A DNA stretch of 64,000 nt from Haemonchus contortus (GCA_000469685.2 LS997562.1:17755865-17819864); one strand, 5' to 3'; positions 11,380 through 23,742 are shown, numbered from the stretch's first letter. The notes: generated by a model not told the origin, from the sequence alone. Translations and numbers: made by a program.

Positions 11380-13720
11380 TGCCGACGCCCGCTGATCGAC
11401 TACACTTCACTGAGCGTAAGCCTATCGCGAGCCAAAGTGGACTAGTGGATCGTATTCACTTGGTTCAGAGCCTTCGTGGAGAAAGCTGACCATCGCGTTT
11501 GCGGCCTTCGTGGTATTCGCTAGACGTCCCGAGAGAACCAGCCAGTAACCGTCCTCGTACAACAATCATCCAGATATCGCGTAACATGTCCGGCCCACCC
11601 GATTTTTGATTGCCTCGCGTAAGCGACTGCATCTCTGATCTTCGTTCGATGACGGGGCTAGAATCCCTTCTTCACTGCGTGTATAGGGAAATTCCGAGCA
11701 CCGTCCTCCCCAAAGCCGTTGAATAACGCTAAAAGACGTTCATCCTGCTTTCGTAGAGTCCGAGCCTCCGAGACGTACGTCAAAGCAGGATGGACAGCAG
11801 TGCCGGCAAGGAGCCGAATGTTCTTTGCGGAATGTTGACTTCCCAACCAAGATACAGATAGCTGGGACGTTCAGAGATACTCGTTCCGCTTAGCGTGAAA
11901 GAAGCATCAGGTACCACTCTGTTCCTCATAAATATCGTCTTCGTTAAATTCAGGCTCAAGCCTATCTCTCCACAGGCGTTGTCAAACTTGGCCAGCATTC
12001 GTTCCCCTGCTTGATGTTCGGTGTTCTAAGCACGATGCCGTGCAAAGCGGAGGTAATGTTAATAGCGGCCGTCGACTCATACTCCCAGGAGTCTCCCTAT
12101 TAGAAATGACGCATGATATTCTCGAGAGCGGCGCTGGAAAGCCTGGGCGGAATGGTTTTAGACCTCTCTCTTCACGGTGCTAATGATTCCTTGTAGAATG
12201 ACGAAATACTGGTCGTGAAGGTGTCGTAAGGTGCACGACGCATCATTATGCATTGAGTAGGAACACCTTGGTTGCACAGGACTTAGTTACCGTTTCTATC
12301 TCGATTTACATCTTGTACTCTCGCGATACTTCAATGGGTGTTGTAAGGGTGGATATGATTGTACTGAACCCTCTCCAAAACCCTCTCTTCTCGCATGGCT
12401 GTACTTCATTTAGTATTCTTCCAATCCTGTTGAGGATGACGCATGCGAAAAGCTTCTAGATCACAGACAGCAAGCAGATTGGGCGATAGTTGTCAATATC
12501 GTCAGGATCACCCTTCTTATACAGCAACTTGGTTTTGCTAGTTTTCTATGACGTGGAAACTTTGCACTCTGACAGGTATCGCGTGAAGAGTCTACCCTGA
12601 GTTCCGGCGATAAGTGGTGGAAGACTTTCAGGATGTACTGGTATGATCCTATCGGGACCGAGCGCCGTACAACTTTACATCGACGTGACGGCATGTAAAC
12701 TTTCGGGAACCAAAGGAGGGATTATTCGTGATCCGAGTAGAAGTCATAGATGACCTTTTCCATTGCCCTTCGAGATACAATAAATGTTCTGTCGTTGTTC
12801 AGGACGAAGTCATCTTGATCTTGTAATTTGTGAATCTCCGTTAGGCTTTGCGTCCATCCGGCTTAGACGGCCCCGTCCATAACGACAACTATCCCCTCAT
12901 TTAGATGTTCCCCTATCGCTTCTCTGCACGGCTTCGCAAGTTCGGTTTTTTGATGACTGCCTGTTAGCTAGCGGGATTTCACGCTGGCGTACCGGATCCA
13001 CAACCTTCGGAGAGAGTCGTCCCTTGGCTACATGTAGACTCTCTACTTCAATAGCATTACCGAGTTCTTCGACGAACCGGTTACATCGTTGTTGTCGAAA
13101 ACGGAATCTTGCCATTCACTAGCAAGGGAAGCGAAGTGATCCCAGTTGATGAACGTCCTGTGGCTTCGTTCCTCAACTTCACAGCTCTCTCTACTCAGAG
13201 GAGCAGGATCTAGCAAAACGATGGTCCGATTCCTTCTAAAACTTCGGAACAACAGCGACGTCAGTCAGGCAAACTCTTGAAGGTGATGTGGTCTATTCCA
13301 TTATGAAGCTGACCCTTAAGTGACTCTCAAGTCCATCGCAATTGAAGGAGATTCTGGAACGGCGAGTTACCACGGATGGTGCGGATTGGTAAACTCAGGC
13401 AGTCATTCACTCTGTTCATTCCATTTCATCCATTCCGTGAGTCCCCACGTGGAGCTCTACAGCCGTTCTCCTGGGGCCAATCTTGGCGTTGAAATCACCG
13501 ACGATTACCTTAAAGATAGTATGAGCAAACGCTTTGAACTCCGCTTCTTCGTGTAATCATGTTGCTGCGTAGGAAACCTAGATTGTTAGAGATTAGGTGT
13601 AGCCACATTCTCTTGATCGCAAACATCCTGTTTGGGTTGTCAAACTTTCGCACAAATAGATGTTCATGGCAAAGTGCGTGTTGGCATTCACTGTTAGGCC
13701 GCAGCAGAGCCAACAGTTCT
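11380..13720 (-). mobile_element. Degenerate RTE-type LINE, copy 3
   Basis: Minus-strand reading from 13.7 kb downwards recovers most of an RTE protein. Endonuclease: VIVGDFNAKIGPRRT near 13.5 kb, then HNGIDHIT near 13.29 kb. Linker: INWDHFASLASEWQDSV near 13.15 kb. Reverse transcriptase: a PDRIIP...HHLSPEL-like stretch near 12.65 kb and FDNACGEIGLSLNLTKT near 11.97 kb. C-terminal domain: YLYLGWEV, then TLRKQDERLLAL near 11.74 kb. The aspartate box (FADD) region was not found intact. Stops and frameshifts are frequent. It differs from copy 1 in linker and C-terminal motifs, so two RTE subfamilies are present. Confidence 0.75.
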
Positions 13721-15959
13721 TGCCTTCTGCTCCCTTATCATCGCTATCAATTCTTATCGGATCTCATTGCACCACTACCACCCCTACGTATTAATGTTCC
13801 AAAGTTGCACTGAAACTCGAAGGACGTACCAGTCCCAGCGTAACTTGTTTTCTGTAGTTCCTTGTCAGCCATAATAAGTTACTATCAGATCCCGTCATCG
13901 ACCATTTTCACACACCAAATCAACTATCAAAGTGATAAGATTTCACTGTTAACAAGAAAGTCGAAATGACTCTGTGACCCTTGCCGCTTAAGACTACTTA
14001 TCAGCTCCTATCACATAATATCAGGATTTTCATCATTCCACCTGTATTCCTTTCACACCTAACGCTCATGGCTTTTCGGTCAAACATTCATGCTAACACA
14101 CCGACACGCTTAGCACTCATAAGGGGGGGGGGATATGTGGAACGAGTTCTCGCCTCGAGGCGCAAGAAAGTTGACACAGCAACCGAACATCGATGCACGA
14201 CATGATGCATCCGCGACGTAACCAGCGAAAGCTTGTTCAACAATGCACGTGGGTACACGGCTCTTACCATGCGGAACCGTGACATTTTTACTCAAACAAA
14301 CCACAACAAACACTTAAACATTTGCCAGAGTATGAACTGTTTTTAACGACGAAATCAGGTTGAAAGTTTACTTCAGAATAAAACAATAGCGGTTACGATT
14401 GAACCCTTCTTTTCTTGACCATTGTCGCAAGGTTACTCCATTGATACGATGAAGACGTAGGACGAATGTTTCACAACTTGAGACCTGCATCACTTTTCTA
14501 GAATGAATACAAAAATCACACATCTGAAGCTCTCGAACCAAATGCGACTCCTTCCAACCACACTTGCTTGCAAATGAACATCACCATACATCCAATATAT
14601 TTATCTGTTAGGAAGGCTTCTCACGTTCGATTCACTCATGTAGGCAGTAGATAATGATAAGCACTATGCTTTTTCACTTTGACCAAGCTCACAGTGACAT
14701 CACTTCGATGCCGGAACTCCTTGGATTCTTCTATTGCTAGAGTTCTAGTACACACGCGATCGATCAACGAGTTTTGCACAGAATCGCTCAAAAAGGACTC
14801 CAAAGCCAAACACTTGACAAAGGCTTCGATAGGATCCAGCACGAGATTGGTTGGATTCCAACTCGTAAAAAAAAGTGGTCCAGTCAGTCTGATGGAAGGA
14901 CGGAAACAAATCTCAGCCATTCGGATAGGAACAAACAGACCATGGGGCTGGTTTATATAACTGGAAATGCGAAGATGAGGATTGCCTCAACTTTTCACGC
15001 CAGGTCTTGAAATGGTATCCATGCAAAACCATTTCGGTTTAACCCATCTGATAAGTTACCTATTTGGGCTACGCAGGCTAATGCGTACACCACATGCCCA
15101 CTACCGCTTACCTACGACTTGTTAGAGGGCCAATATGAACAGTATTGTTTGACCTCCATTTCATGACTGTTTCCTCACCGCGCTCACGTGACATCCACAC
15201 TCTTCGTCGTGCCTACGTGACTTTCGGAAGGACGCACAAACAGGCATACAAACAGACACACAAGATTGCCGCTTTATATATAGAGAATGTCGAACCGCCC
15301 GGCTAACGCCGGGCTTCCCCCCTTCACATGATGGAGTTGTGATAAACTTCAAACAGCACACTCCTTCACTGGAACGACTGATACTTTTCGGAACACGAAG
15401 TTTGATAGAGGAAAAAATAGGGCATGCAAACGATATTCAAAATGTGCCGATGCCTGTGCCTTTAATTAGAGTCTGTCCGTCTCGATCTGAGCTGTTGATG
15501 TTAAAAATAATGACCCGTTGAAGATTTAACTGGTAGGCATTCAAAGCCTTGAATGGTACTCACAAATGTTGTCGAGTCATAATAATACCATTATCAAATG
15601 CTATTATGGATGTGGCTCCTTTTCTCTGCGGATCATCATTAAATGAGAATCCAAGATTAATAGTGGTCGTATAAGTTGTGCCATGAATGATATCAAAGCA
15701 GAGAGAACCCGTGATCCTTCATTGGATCACAAACTTTGCTGAGTAGCGGTCGTAAGCAAGAAGTGGATCAAATTACATAATCGGTCCCTATCAGTGCACT
15801 TACCCTTCTTGTCGAATGAAACATATCAAAGAATCAAAGCTTGATCGTGAATAACAAAGGCGCCAGGATCCAATTGGTGATTGGATCTTGTTCTCCAAGG
15901 CCTCCTCTATCGTCAGTGTTTCCATCCTGCCTCCTCTTCTCCTAATGATTTTACTCTCC
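13721..15959. other. No gene recognised
   Basis: Two overlapping open frames of 93-94 codons on opposite strands at 14636-14960 show no known domain. Around 15170-15320 there is a repeat-like tail (ACAAACAGGCATACAAACAG, then TTTATATATAGAG, then the hairpin CCCGGCTAACGCCGGG). It is organised like the tail of the tandem repeat at 16.5-16.6 kb and probably belongs to an unclassified mobile element. Confidence 0.35.
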
Positions 15960-15984
15960 GAGTTCACGCGATCAGGGATATGGA

Positions 15985-16610
15985 TTTCCACTCAGACATT
16001 TATTTCGCACAAACCCCGCCCCCAGTGGGCGGAGTCCGGTCCTACCACCCACCTTAAGTGTTCGCATACTGCCGCCTGTCTTCCTATCAAGTTTGAATGC
16101 CCTAGGACCAAATTTGGCGCAATTTGGCAATTTTGGCGCAAACCCTGCCCTCTGTGGCCCGATCGTGCCACCCACCATTAGTGTTCTCACCCTGCCTCGG
16201 ACTTACCAAATTCGAATTTTTTTAGGTCCACTGAGACAGGAGTTAGTATTTTCCACCCAAACATTGGGTTCGCACAAATCCGCCTCCTGTGGGTGGGGTC
16301 CGGTCCTGCCACCCACCACATGTGTTCCCATCCTTCCTTGGGTACTCCTACCGAATTTGAACTTTTCGATTTCACAGGGAGAGGAGTTATGACTTTCCTC
16401 TGAAACATTTTGTTCTTACAAACCCCGCCCCTGCGGGTAGAGTCCAGTCCTGCCACCCACCGTATGTGTTCCCATCCTGGCGCCTGTGCTCCTACCAAAT
16501 TTGAACGTCCTAGGTCCACAGGGACAGGAGTTATGAATTTCCGTACAAACAGACAGACAGGCAGACAGACGGATGGACAGACAGACGCGAGCACTTTATA
16601 TAAAGTAAGG
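15985..16610. repeat. Imperfect tandem repeat of four units of about 130-146 bp, ending in a CAGA-rich tail
   Basis: Four related blocks begin with an AAACCCCGCC-like anchor at 16011, 16140, 16276 and 16420. Each contains GTCCTGCCACCCACC-like, GTGTTCCCATCCTG-like and TACCAAATTTGAA-like segments. After the last block comes ACAGACAGACAGGCAGACAG and a TTTATATAAAG motif at about 16597. On the minus strand the units stay open as a repeated peptide (WEHMWWVAGPDP and similar). That is best explained by repeat periodicity rather than by a real protein. Confidence 0.75.
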
Positions 16611-16739
16611 ATAGTTTGAACGACGACCACCGCGTAGAGACTCAATCGTGCTTTTGGACTTGAGCCAGGTCTCCGAGTTCGCAACAATTCCGTACTCGAA
16701 TTTGGACAGGGAGGAGCTAGCGCATGGAAGTTTTTTAGA

Positions 16740-17420
16740 AAAGATCGAATATCGGTTACGAGAAAAAATTCCCATCTGAGATAAAGATTATTCTTCACTT
16801 GAAGGCGAGAAGACTGCTGAGGGTCTAAGACATTCGCAGAAATAACAAAGGAGGTAGAACTGATAAGATCCACACTATTGGTAGCGTTAACAGCAATTTT
16901 CTCCTTCTCCATCCGAAGAGCCCTGAGACGGTCCCTTTCAGCCCTCAGGAGTGAAGGGCGGATAGAAATTTCCGGAACTTGGGAGGTTTTAGACTAGAGG
17001 CTCTTCTGAGCAGGTGACGTTTGAAAAACTTGTCGGGGAGGACAACCTGAATCAGTCGTGAAAATCGTCCATTGGATTTCCCCATCCTATAAAACACATC
17101 TGGAGAGTAATCTACAACAAGGAGTTGCACAAGGTCCTTGAGTAATCGAAATCATGCGACGTGCGCTTAAGTTTCGGAGGATCTTTACTCTCTACTACGC
17201 CAGAAACTACCACCAATCTTTGCCTTTCTCTTTCTTCACAACAATGGAAAAAGGAGACACTTTATTAGAGAGAAGTGTTATAGACTCACGATTGAAATGT
17301 CTTCTGAAATTGCAAAAGCCATGAAAATATAGCCTTATAGAGGTTGAATGGGTTGGTACAACTTGATATTTAGGGGAAATCATTTGCTCGTTATTGAAAT
17401 CCTCCTTCAAAACCTGAAGC
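16740..17420 (-). pseudogene. Fragment of a CR1-like LINE ORF1 protein
   Basis: Minus-strand frames give VVVSGVVESKDPPKLKRTSH near 17.22 kb, then YSPDVFYRMGKSNGRFSRL near 17.1 kb, then VVLPDKFFKRHLLRRASSL and a basic RDRLRALRMEKEKI stretch near 16.9 kb. This is the order of the RRM-like ORF1 domain seen intact in the LINE at 19.03-19.55 kb (SIIVIGVPE...VYLLGRPRVGRDRLLNVVLP). At least one stop or frameshift interrupts it. Its 3' side runs directly into the tandem repeat at 16 kb. ORF1 proteins of this class bind LINE RNA; this copy is dead. Confidence 0.65.
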
Positions 17421-18737
17421 TAGATGAAGTCAGTAGTCACTGCTGAGAAACTTGAGAACCATCTCTTTTCTTCTCAATAACATTCCGAAACCCTAAATGA
17501 TAGGACCTATCGTTCCTAAATGAGAAGACCCATCGTAAACTACTCCTTCTAGGGAAGTTGGCAGCTGAAGACTCACCTCGTGGCTGCGCATCTTCTTCGC
17601 TCGGATTATTAATTCTGTTACTCGTTTCTTTTTGTTTTTGTAGACACTTTCTTCTTTTAATAATATGGCTTCCCATTCACTACGTTTAGGTCACTGCCAC
17701 ATGTATTTCTGTATATCCGATTTTCGTTCACAGTTTGTGGTAAAGAAATAGCGAAAATAGTTTGCGCTACCATTTTCCCAGGATGAGTTCTGACGAGGCA
17801 GCGGATGAGATCGCAGAAAAGAAGCAGGCGGCCCAGAATGGGGAAAAATTTGAGTTTTCTGTGTCATTCATTAATATTGTCAATTCTTCAGGAAAAATGT
17901 GAATGGTGGAAGGGTGAGCAGGGTTCCTGCAATTGTAAGGTTGACGTAGCTTTTGCGAGGAGCTCGTGTTCCAGTTCAAAAGTTACTGGTAGTTGAATAA
18001 CCTTGGCAGGTTTTTTAGGAGAGAAAGATATACATAGTGAATAAGGTTGTAACTTCGTCCAAGGAGAGCGAAACTTTTGCAATAAGACCATGGACTTGTT
18101 CATAGCGGTTCTGAACTTCTGAAAAAATCAGAGCCATCAAATATTCCAACATCTTGAGCTACTTTGATTTTACCATTTCAGTTGATAGCTGTTGAAGTTT
18201 AGAGTTTGAGAAGAATAGCAGCTTACAAGATTATGTGAATGCGGACGTACATGCTATAATCTCGTGGGACGGTGCATTACTGTGGCATCGATTGTTGGGT
18301 TGTTGTCTGCGTTGTTTACAGTAACTTGCTGTAGCCAAAGACACAACTTCTTCGGAAAATGTCGGGGATAAAAAACAACAGTTCAGAAAGGAGATTCGTT
18401 ATGCAAAGCGTTTATAAAAAATTTATGTCAACATCTTGATTTTCATTCTCACCGGCTCGCGTGCGGTTGCTCTATTGTACGTCTCTCGGTATTCTCAAAC
18501 CCGCCGGTTCATCTATTGGTGTTATTACCACACTTTCTGTATCGAAGGATTGCACATCATACATTGCTCATAGTGGCACGTGAGTACTCATGTTTTGTGA
18601 AGGTGCTACTTTATAAGGTATATTGTTTCTTTGAATTTGTTGCTTCGCACTGGAATCGGTTGCTGCTGAATAATTCTTTCGATTTGTTCACCGATCTTCG
18701 TTTCACATGAAGCTAAGAAGTGTTGTGTCTCAAGAGT
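17421..18737. other. Mostly no gene recognised; contains one candidate first exon
   Basis: Apart from the possible exon at 17783-17847, only short open frames without recognisable domains are present. Confidence 0.35.
17783..17847 (+). CDS. Possible first exon of an unidentified gene
   Basis: A polypyrimidine stretch and CAG lie immediately 5' of an ATG at about 17783, an arrangement typical of nematode trans-splice or first-exon acceptors. The reading begins MSSDEAADEIAEKKQAAQ, acidic and coding-like. It runs out within 40 codons at a stop unless spliced at a GAGTTTTC site near 17848. I could not find a next exon, and a LINE lies downstream. It may be an exon of a fragmented gene or chance. 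Confidence 0.25.
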
Positions 18738-19015
18738 CAATAGGACGGGGGACGGTACGAACGTGCGTCCGAGGGTGCGCGCGGCGAATTGCGCGGCAAA
18801 GTTCGTGACGATTTGTACGACTACGGCGCCAATTTTCGGGGCACAAACTCAAAGTAGTGTAGTTTAGTAAGGTCAGATGATCCTACTAATCCACTCTATT
18901 TCGAATTTGGCCCCCAATGATAGGCGCCAAAGTCGTTCAAATCATTACGAACTTTGCCGCGCAATATGCCGCGCGCACCCTCGGACGCACGTTCGTACAC
19001 ATACCCCAATAGGAC
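18738..19015. mobile_element. Mutator-like hairpin transposon with 9-bp target duplication, copy 1
   Basis: CAATAGGAC is duplicated at 18738-18746 and 19007-19015. The 260-bp element between them (18747-19006) starts GGGG and ends CCCC and is almost entirely a fold-back: the left half is closely the reverse complement of the right half (shared GAACGTGCGTCCGAGGGTGC). It belongs to the same family as the element at 30611-30861. It has no coding capacity. It sits directly before the CR1-like LINE. Confidence 0.85.
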
Positions 19016-19029
19016 AAGGCTGTGATGGA

Positions 19030-19548
19030 ATGGATATGACCGGTGTATGTTTACCAAAAGAGCTACAGGAACAAGTTGCGCTTTTAACGAAATCGAATCG
19101 CGCGGCAGATGGAGTCAAGAAAGTGATAACTGCAATAATACGTGAACTCCACTCTCTACACGTTGAAAACGCTGAGTTAAGGCAAGAACTTGTTAATGTT
19201 CGTAAGGATATGTCTCATGATTCTTCAATAAGAAATGATATCACGCACATACAAGACTCTCAACTGTATCAAGCCACTGACATGGAATTATCAAAGCCAG
19301 ATGTAGTGTTGTCTTATCAAGAAGTTGAGAGGAAACGTTCAATCATTGTCATTGGAGTACCAGAACTGAAGTCATCGAATTCCAGAGATCGTATATCGTA
19401 TAATTGTGCTAGTGTTTGTAACATCCATGATTTTTTGAATGTGGAATGTAACCCACTCACAGTCTATCTACTTGGTCGGCCTAGAGTAGGTAGAGATAGA
19501 TTACTGAATGTTGTTTTGCCATCTCATGCTTTTCAACGACTTCATTGA
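19030..19548 (+). pseudogene. LINE ORF1-like protein
   Basis: The open frame extends upstream through the hairpin element, but the ATG at 19030 (MDMTGVCLPKELQEQ) is the first one outside it and is preferred. The first 70 residues form a likely coiled coil (LLTKSNRAADGVKKVITAI, then ELHSLHVENAELRQEL). An RRM-like region follows (ERKRSIIVIGVPE, then VYLLGRPRVGRDRLLNVVLP). ORF1 proteins of CR1-type LINEs package element RNA. The frame closes after FQRLH, short of the expected basic C-terminus, so it is probably truncated by a frameshift. Confidence 0.65.
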
Positions 19549-19777
19549 AACGAGCCTCGCGTCTGCGCTATTTTACTGGTCGAGGGGTCTACATAAGAGA
19601 GTCCCATACTCCAGAAGAAAGAAAGCGTAGACGTGAGTTGAGGGATCACAAGTCCGAGTAAGGAGGTATAACATCCTATAAAACGCAGTCCATTGTCAAT
19701 GATGGTTTGTCGCCTACCGCCGCTTCTTCTCCCAGTCCCAAAAATGCAACTAAATTGTCCGCTAAAGTCGGGGGAAA

Positions 19778-20323
19778 GTGTTAGATGTTCCCCGGTCTGT
19801 TTATATGTTAAGGTTCTTTCATGCAAATGTAAGGTCTTTGAAATCTAGTCATATCCTATCCTCTACTCTTGGGGACATTATCGGTGAATATGATGCAATT
19901 AGATGTGATCGTCCAAAAAAGTCTGGAGGAGGAGTTATAGTTCTTGTTAGACGAAATGTCTCCATTTCTTTGGTTCTAGCTGATGCGATTGGAGATTCAT
20001 TTGAAATTCTCTGTGCGGATGTATATTACGAAGGATTCGGTTATAGAGTAATTGTTGTCTACAAATCTCCCTCTTGTTCAAACAATAATTTTGAGCTTCT
20101 TATGAGAGCCCTCAATTTACTATCATGTGGTAAACATAGTGTGATAGCGGGTGACTTCAATTTGCCGGAATTTTGTTGTCAAAATGGAGTCGTTTTCAAC
20201 AGTTTTGCCATGTCTTGTCTTAACGACTTGGTCCAATGCCATCATCTCACACAGCATGTTTGGATACCCACAAGGTGTGGTAATATTCTTGACCTAGTGT
20301 TTCAAGCGCTCCAGCTCTTATAA
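19778..20323 (+). pseudogene. LINE endonuclease domain (start of ORF2)
   Basis: An apurinic-endonuclease-like domain: FFHANVRSL near the N-terminus, SGGGVIVLVRRNV in the middle, and VIAGDFNLPEF near residue 125 with the catalytic Asp-Phe-Asn. The C-terminal SDH motif is read in another frame just after the stop (LSDHDSITFEL near 20.36 kb), so one frameshift separates it. The domain nicks the target DNA for target-primed reverse transcription. Confidence 0.7.
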
Positions 20324-20722
20324 ACAACCTACCGATCACAACTCCTGTTGGTTTGAGTGATCATGATAGCATCACATTTGAGTTACGTGTATATTTTCTC
20401 AGCCCGTGTATACTTATAAGCGGATGTATTCGGAACGTAATTTAAATGCTCTGTGCAGTAGTCTAGTTCAAGTTCGTTGGGTTCCGTTGCTCGAATCCAA
20501 AAACAATGTTGATGAGAAGTAAGTTATTCTACCTCCACACCTACAGACTATGTGGGAACACCGAGAATGCTTATTTGCTGAAGCCCAACGCTCAGGTAAT
20601 TGGGAAAGGTTCAAGTCGTTCTCACTAAAGTATCATGCTCACCTCAAAATGTACAGTGATTATCTGAGAAGGAAAGTCATAAATTCCGAAATTCCGGTAG
20701 TGCTAGAAGTTTTTATAGATAT

Positions 20723-22453
20723 TTGAGTAAGAAATTGCAAGATACTAGACGGGTCGGTTGTTTGCGAAATGAAACTAGAGAAGCGATCCTTGCCTTAGAT
20801 AAAGTGAACATGTTAGCTGATCAATTCGAAAGTATTTCTCAGGAGGATGATGGAAACATTCCTACGGTATTGTATCACGATGTAGAGTCTATGAAAGATT
20901 TTCCTTGGTTCACAGCCTCGGCTTTAAGTGATTTGATCGATAAGGGGCCTGGGTCACCTTCGGTCACGGCTGACTTTCTGCCGTTCTTTCTTGTGCGAAG
21001 AATGGCTCCAGCCATATGTGGGGCTCTTGCCCACATCTTTAATCAGTTTTCAATGTCCGGTGAGGTCTCTATGCGATGGAAACACTCTTTTGTTACGCTT
21101 ATACTCAAAAAGGAACCTTCGTGGGGTTCTATGAATTACCGACCTATTAGTATCACTTCATTGTTTTGTAGGCTGTTTGAGAAAGTCTTGAAGGACCACA
21201 GAGTCAATCATCTATCTGTTGACAAGGTAATTCCTAATGAGCAGCACAGTTTTGTCAATGGACGACCAGTTGAGACTAATTTAGTAGAATGTCTCGATGA
21301 CTGGACGGAATTTCTGGACAAGAAGGGTTGTTGCGATGTGATTTACTTTGATTTTGCCAAAGCATTCGATAGAGTCTTACATAAAAACTGCTTCTCAAGT
21401 TGGAGTCTCTTCAGTTTCACCCTGTTGTTATTGAATGTATCAGAAATTAGCTTAAAGGTAGAACGTTTCAGGTGAAAATTGATCAGTCGATCTCGAGCCC
21501 GAGAAGTGTAAGAAGTGGGGTTCCACAGGCAGGTGTGTTATCGCCTGTCCTTTTCAACATTTTTACAGTTTAAATTCCGAGCATGCTATGTGAAGTAGGA
21601 ATTAAGACAAAGGTATATGCAGATGATTTGAAAATTTACAAACCAATCTTCAGTCAGAATGACTCGAAAGTTTTACAAGAGGCGATTGACTTAATGGTTG
21701 AATGGTCCACACAGTGGCAACTGCCATTACTCCATCAAAAACGGTTCACATGAGACTAGTGTCTGGGAGGTCATTAGAACACTTGTATACTGTTGATAGG
21801 ATCCCTCTTACTGCTGTTGAATCGGTTAGAGACCTATGTTTCAATTATAACAACAAATTGGATTTTTCGGAGCATATGGCGAAAAGGGTAAAAATCGCTC
21901 ATACTCGCATATTTCAAACTTTCAATGGATTATCTACTAGGAATAAAGAAGCATTGCTTCGCGCTTACAAATCATATGTTCGTCCGTTGGTGGAATCTAT
22001 AGTTCTACTGTCTTCAATCCATCAAAAAGATTCCACCAACGGACGAACATATGATTTGTAAGCGCGAAGCAATGCTTCTTTATTCCTCGTAGATATATAT
22101 GCTTTGGAGAAGGTTCAGAATAATTTCACTCGTAATTGCTAATTCGACTCAATGGTTTCCTCTATGACAAAATACTAAAAGCTGCAATTAGGAACAAGTA
22201 TCTGGGAATATCAACTTTTCAATCCAGGCGTAACGTTCTTGACCTTTGTTTAGTTCACAAGATGATACACGGTCTATCCGGTTCTGGTTTATGTAACGTT
22301 TTCAAATTAATGCCCTCGAGAACAAGAGGAGGATCCAGCAAGATTTTGCTCAGCCAACCCAAGACAACTTTGCGAGCCAAAAGTTTCTCGTTTAGAGCTG
22401 GGAGTCATTATTTAATACTCTCAAAAAAGGTACCTATCTTTGGCTCAATTTAA
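20723..22453 (+). pseudogene. LINE reverse transcriptase, broken
   Basis: The first open block (20723-21475) holds fingers and palm motifs: YRPISITSLFCRLFEKVLK near 21.15 kb and VIYFDFAKAFDRVLH near 21.35 kb with the first catalytic Asp. The frame then changes; SGVPQAGVLSPVLFNIF follows near 21.52 kb, and YADD lies at 21616-21627. Thumb and C-terminal parts continue in 21702-22061 and 22136-22453 (LRAYKSYVRPLVES; DLCLVHKMIHGLSG). At least three frame interruptions make it inactive although the YADD site itself is intact. Confidence 0.75.
21934..22092. repeat. 65-bp inverted duplication inside the LINE
   Basis: 21934-21998 reappears as its reverse complement at 22028-22092 with a single mismatch, separated by 29 bp. 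The left arm is normal LINE coding sequence, so the right arm is a secondary snap-back copy that replaced or displaced native sequence. Confidence 0.9.
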
Positions 22454-22665
22454 ACATCGGATTGCTAAAATGCTGTTGAGATATGACACAGAATAAGGGC
22501 GTTTTTATTAGATAGACTACTGAACTATAAAACTTTCATTTACTACTGTAAGATTTTGACATTTGGTTTGACTTTATGGAAATTGTATTAGTTTCCGGTG
22601 TTTTATTGATGTGCTTCTCGCACTTGTGCCTTTTGCACACGTAATAAATCTATACCTATACCTAT

Positions 22666-23742
22666 CTCTGTGGATACATAATGACGTAACTCTCGTTGTA
22701 TTTCGCCCTTTTCCTTCTCGGATGGGTGCAGAGTAACGGACCTAATAATAAGTAGCAAGGAAGCATTGTGAGATTGACTTCTTCCTTTCAATGAACATAA
22801 CTTTTTCTATACAACTTTCTGTCCTTTTCTTTTAAAGTTTTACAACGCGAGTTCGGTCGTGAAGCCTGAACAATTCAGTTCCATTTTTGCACGGACCACT
22901 CTTCTACTGTATGAAATGAGCGAGGTTGTTTATTGTGAGGCTCGCCAGAATCTTGTCAATGTGCACAAGAAATGCTCAAATATATTTATTTTTAATGAGT
23001 TATAAGAGTCTGTACCCTGATTTATCTTGCGAGAGCACGGTATTTTTCTTCAGTAACAACTTCACATCACTATTTCCGTCTTTCCAGCCGAATTAATGTT
23101 GACCTGAAAAAGAATAAGTCAGAATCATTTGAAAGTAAGAACAAGGGCTTCCGGGATTGACCAAAAAGCAAAGCCCTCTGTGCCTGTTTTTATTGGTCAA
23201 TTTTTATTTGCAATCGATTTTGGAAAAAGCTGTAGTGCCCGCAAATTCAATGAGCGAACCAAACTGAATAGCAAAAGGGAGTACGTCACGGCTGAAGAGA
23301 TGAAGAGTTCTCCGCAAAGAGAGTAGACGCCTTCTAAACTGAGCAAGATGAGTAATGTATGCGATAGAGAAAGAAGTGGAGAAGTTGTTTTCCTTGGACG
23401 GCGTCGTAGGTCCATTTCGAAAAAAAATCTTGTACTATAAGTGGTAGTTCTTTCCCTCGCGCAAATAAATATCTTTTGAATGGGGCACGACTTGATCTAA
23501 GCGTATAGAATCTTATAGGAGAATGAATGGTTCGACAGAAGCGACACTGCTTGTGCGACAGCCTCACACGTTTTTTCCTCTTGGTTAGACAACCTCCTCA
23601 AGAGAGTGGAGGAACAACCAGGGCGATTGGGATGTTTGTCAACTATCATGTGTTTTTACTGCGTCAAAGCACCCCCCTAGTGAAGTGGTTTCGTAAACGA
23701 TAGAGTTCTTCTCCACGAAGAGTAAGCCTAATTCCTTCTCAC
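22666..23742. other. No gene recognised
   Basis: Short open frames on both strands. The 3' exons of the large minus-strand gene might lie here, but I could not identify them. Confidence 0.35.

Larger units (their letters stand above)
19016..22665 (+). mobile_element. CR1-like non-LTR retrotransposon, near full length but inactivated
   Basis: The segment carries an ORF1-like gene, an endonuclease, a reverse transcriptase and a 3' end with AATAAATCTATACCTATACC near 22.64-22.66 kb, the order of a CR1/jockey-type LINE. ORF2 is broken by at least three interruptions (about 20.33-20.70, 21.57 and 21.75 kb), and a 65-bp inverted duplication lies in its 3' part. A second partial copy of the same kind is at 42.5-43.3 kb. 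The 5' limit is the target duplication of the adjacent hairpin element and could be truncated. Confidence 0.8.

Noticed and set aside
14636..14960. Overlapping 93-94 codon frames on opposite strands
   Set aside because: They mirror each other and neither has a recognisable motif or a splice context.
15290..15320. CCCGGCTAACGCCGGG hairpin as a Helitron 3' end
   Set aside because: The hairpin is right for a Helitron, but no CTRR end follows at the expected spot and no 5' TC end or Rep/helicase was seen.
16187..16912. 241-codon minus-strand open frame as a novel repeat protein
   Set aside because: It joins a LINE ORF1 fragment to an imperfect DNA repeat; openness follows from repeat periodicity. 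Kept only as a finding about the repeat.
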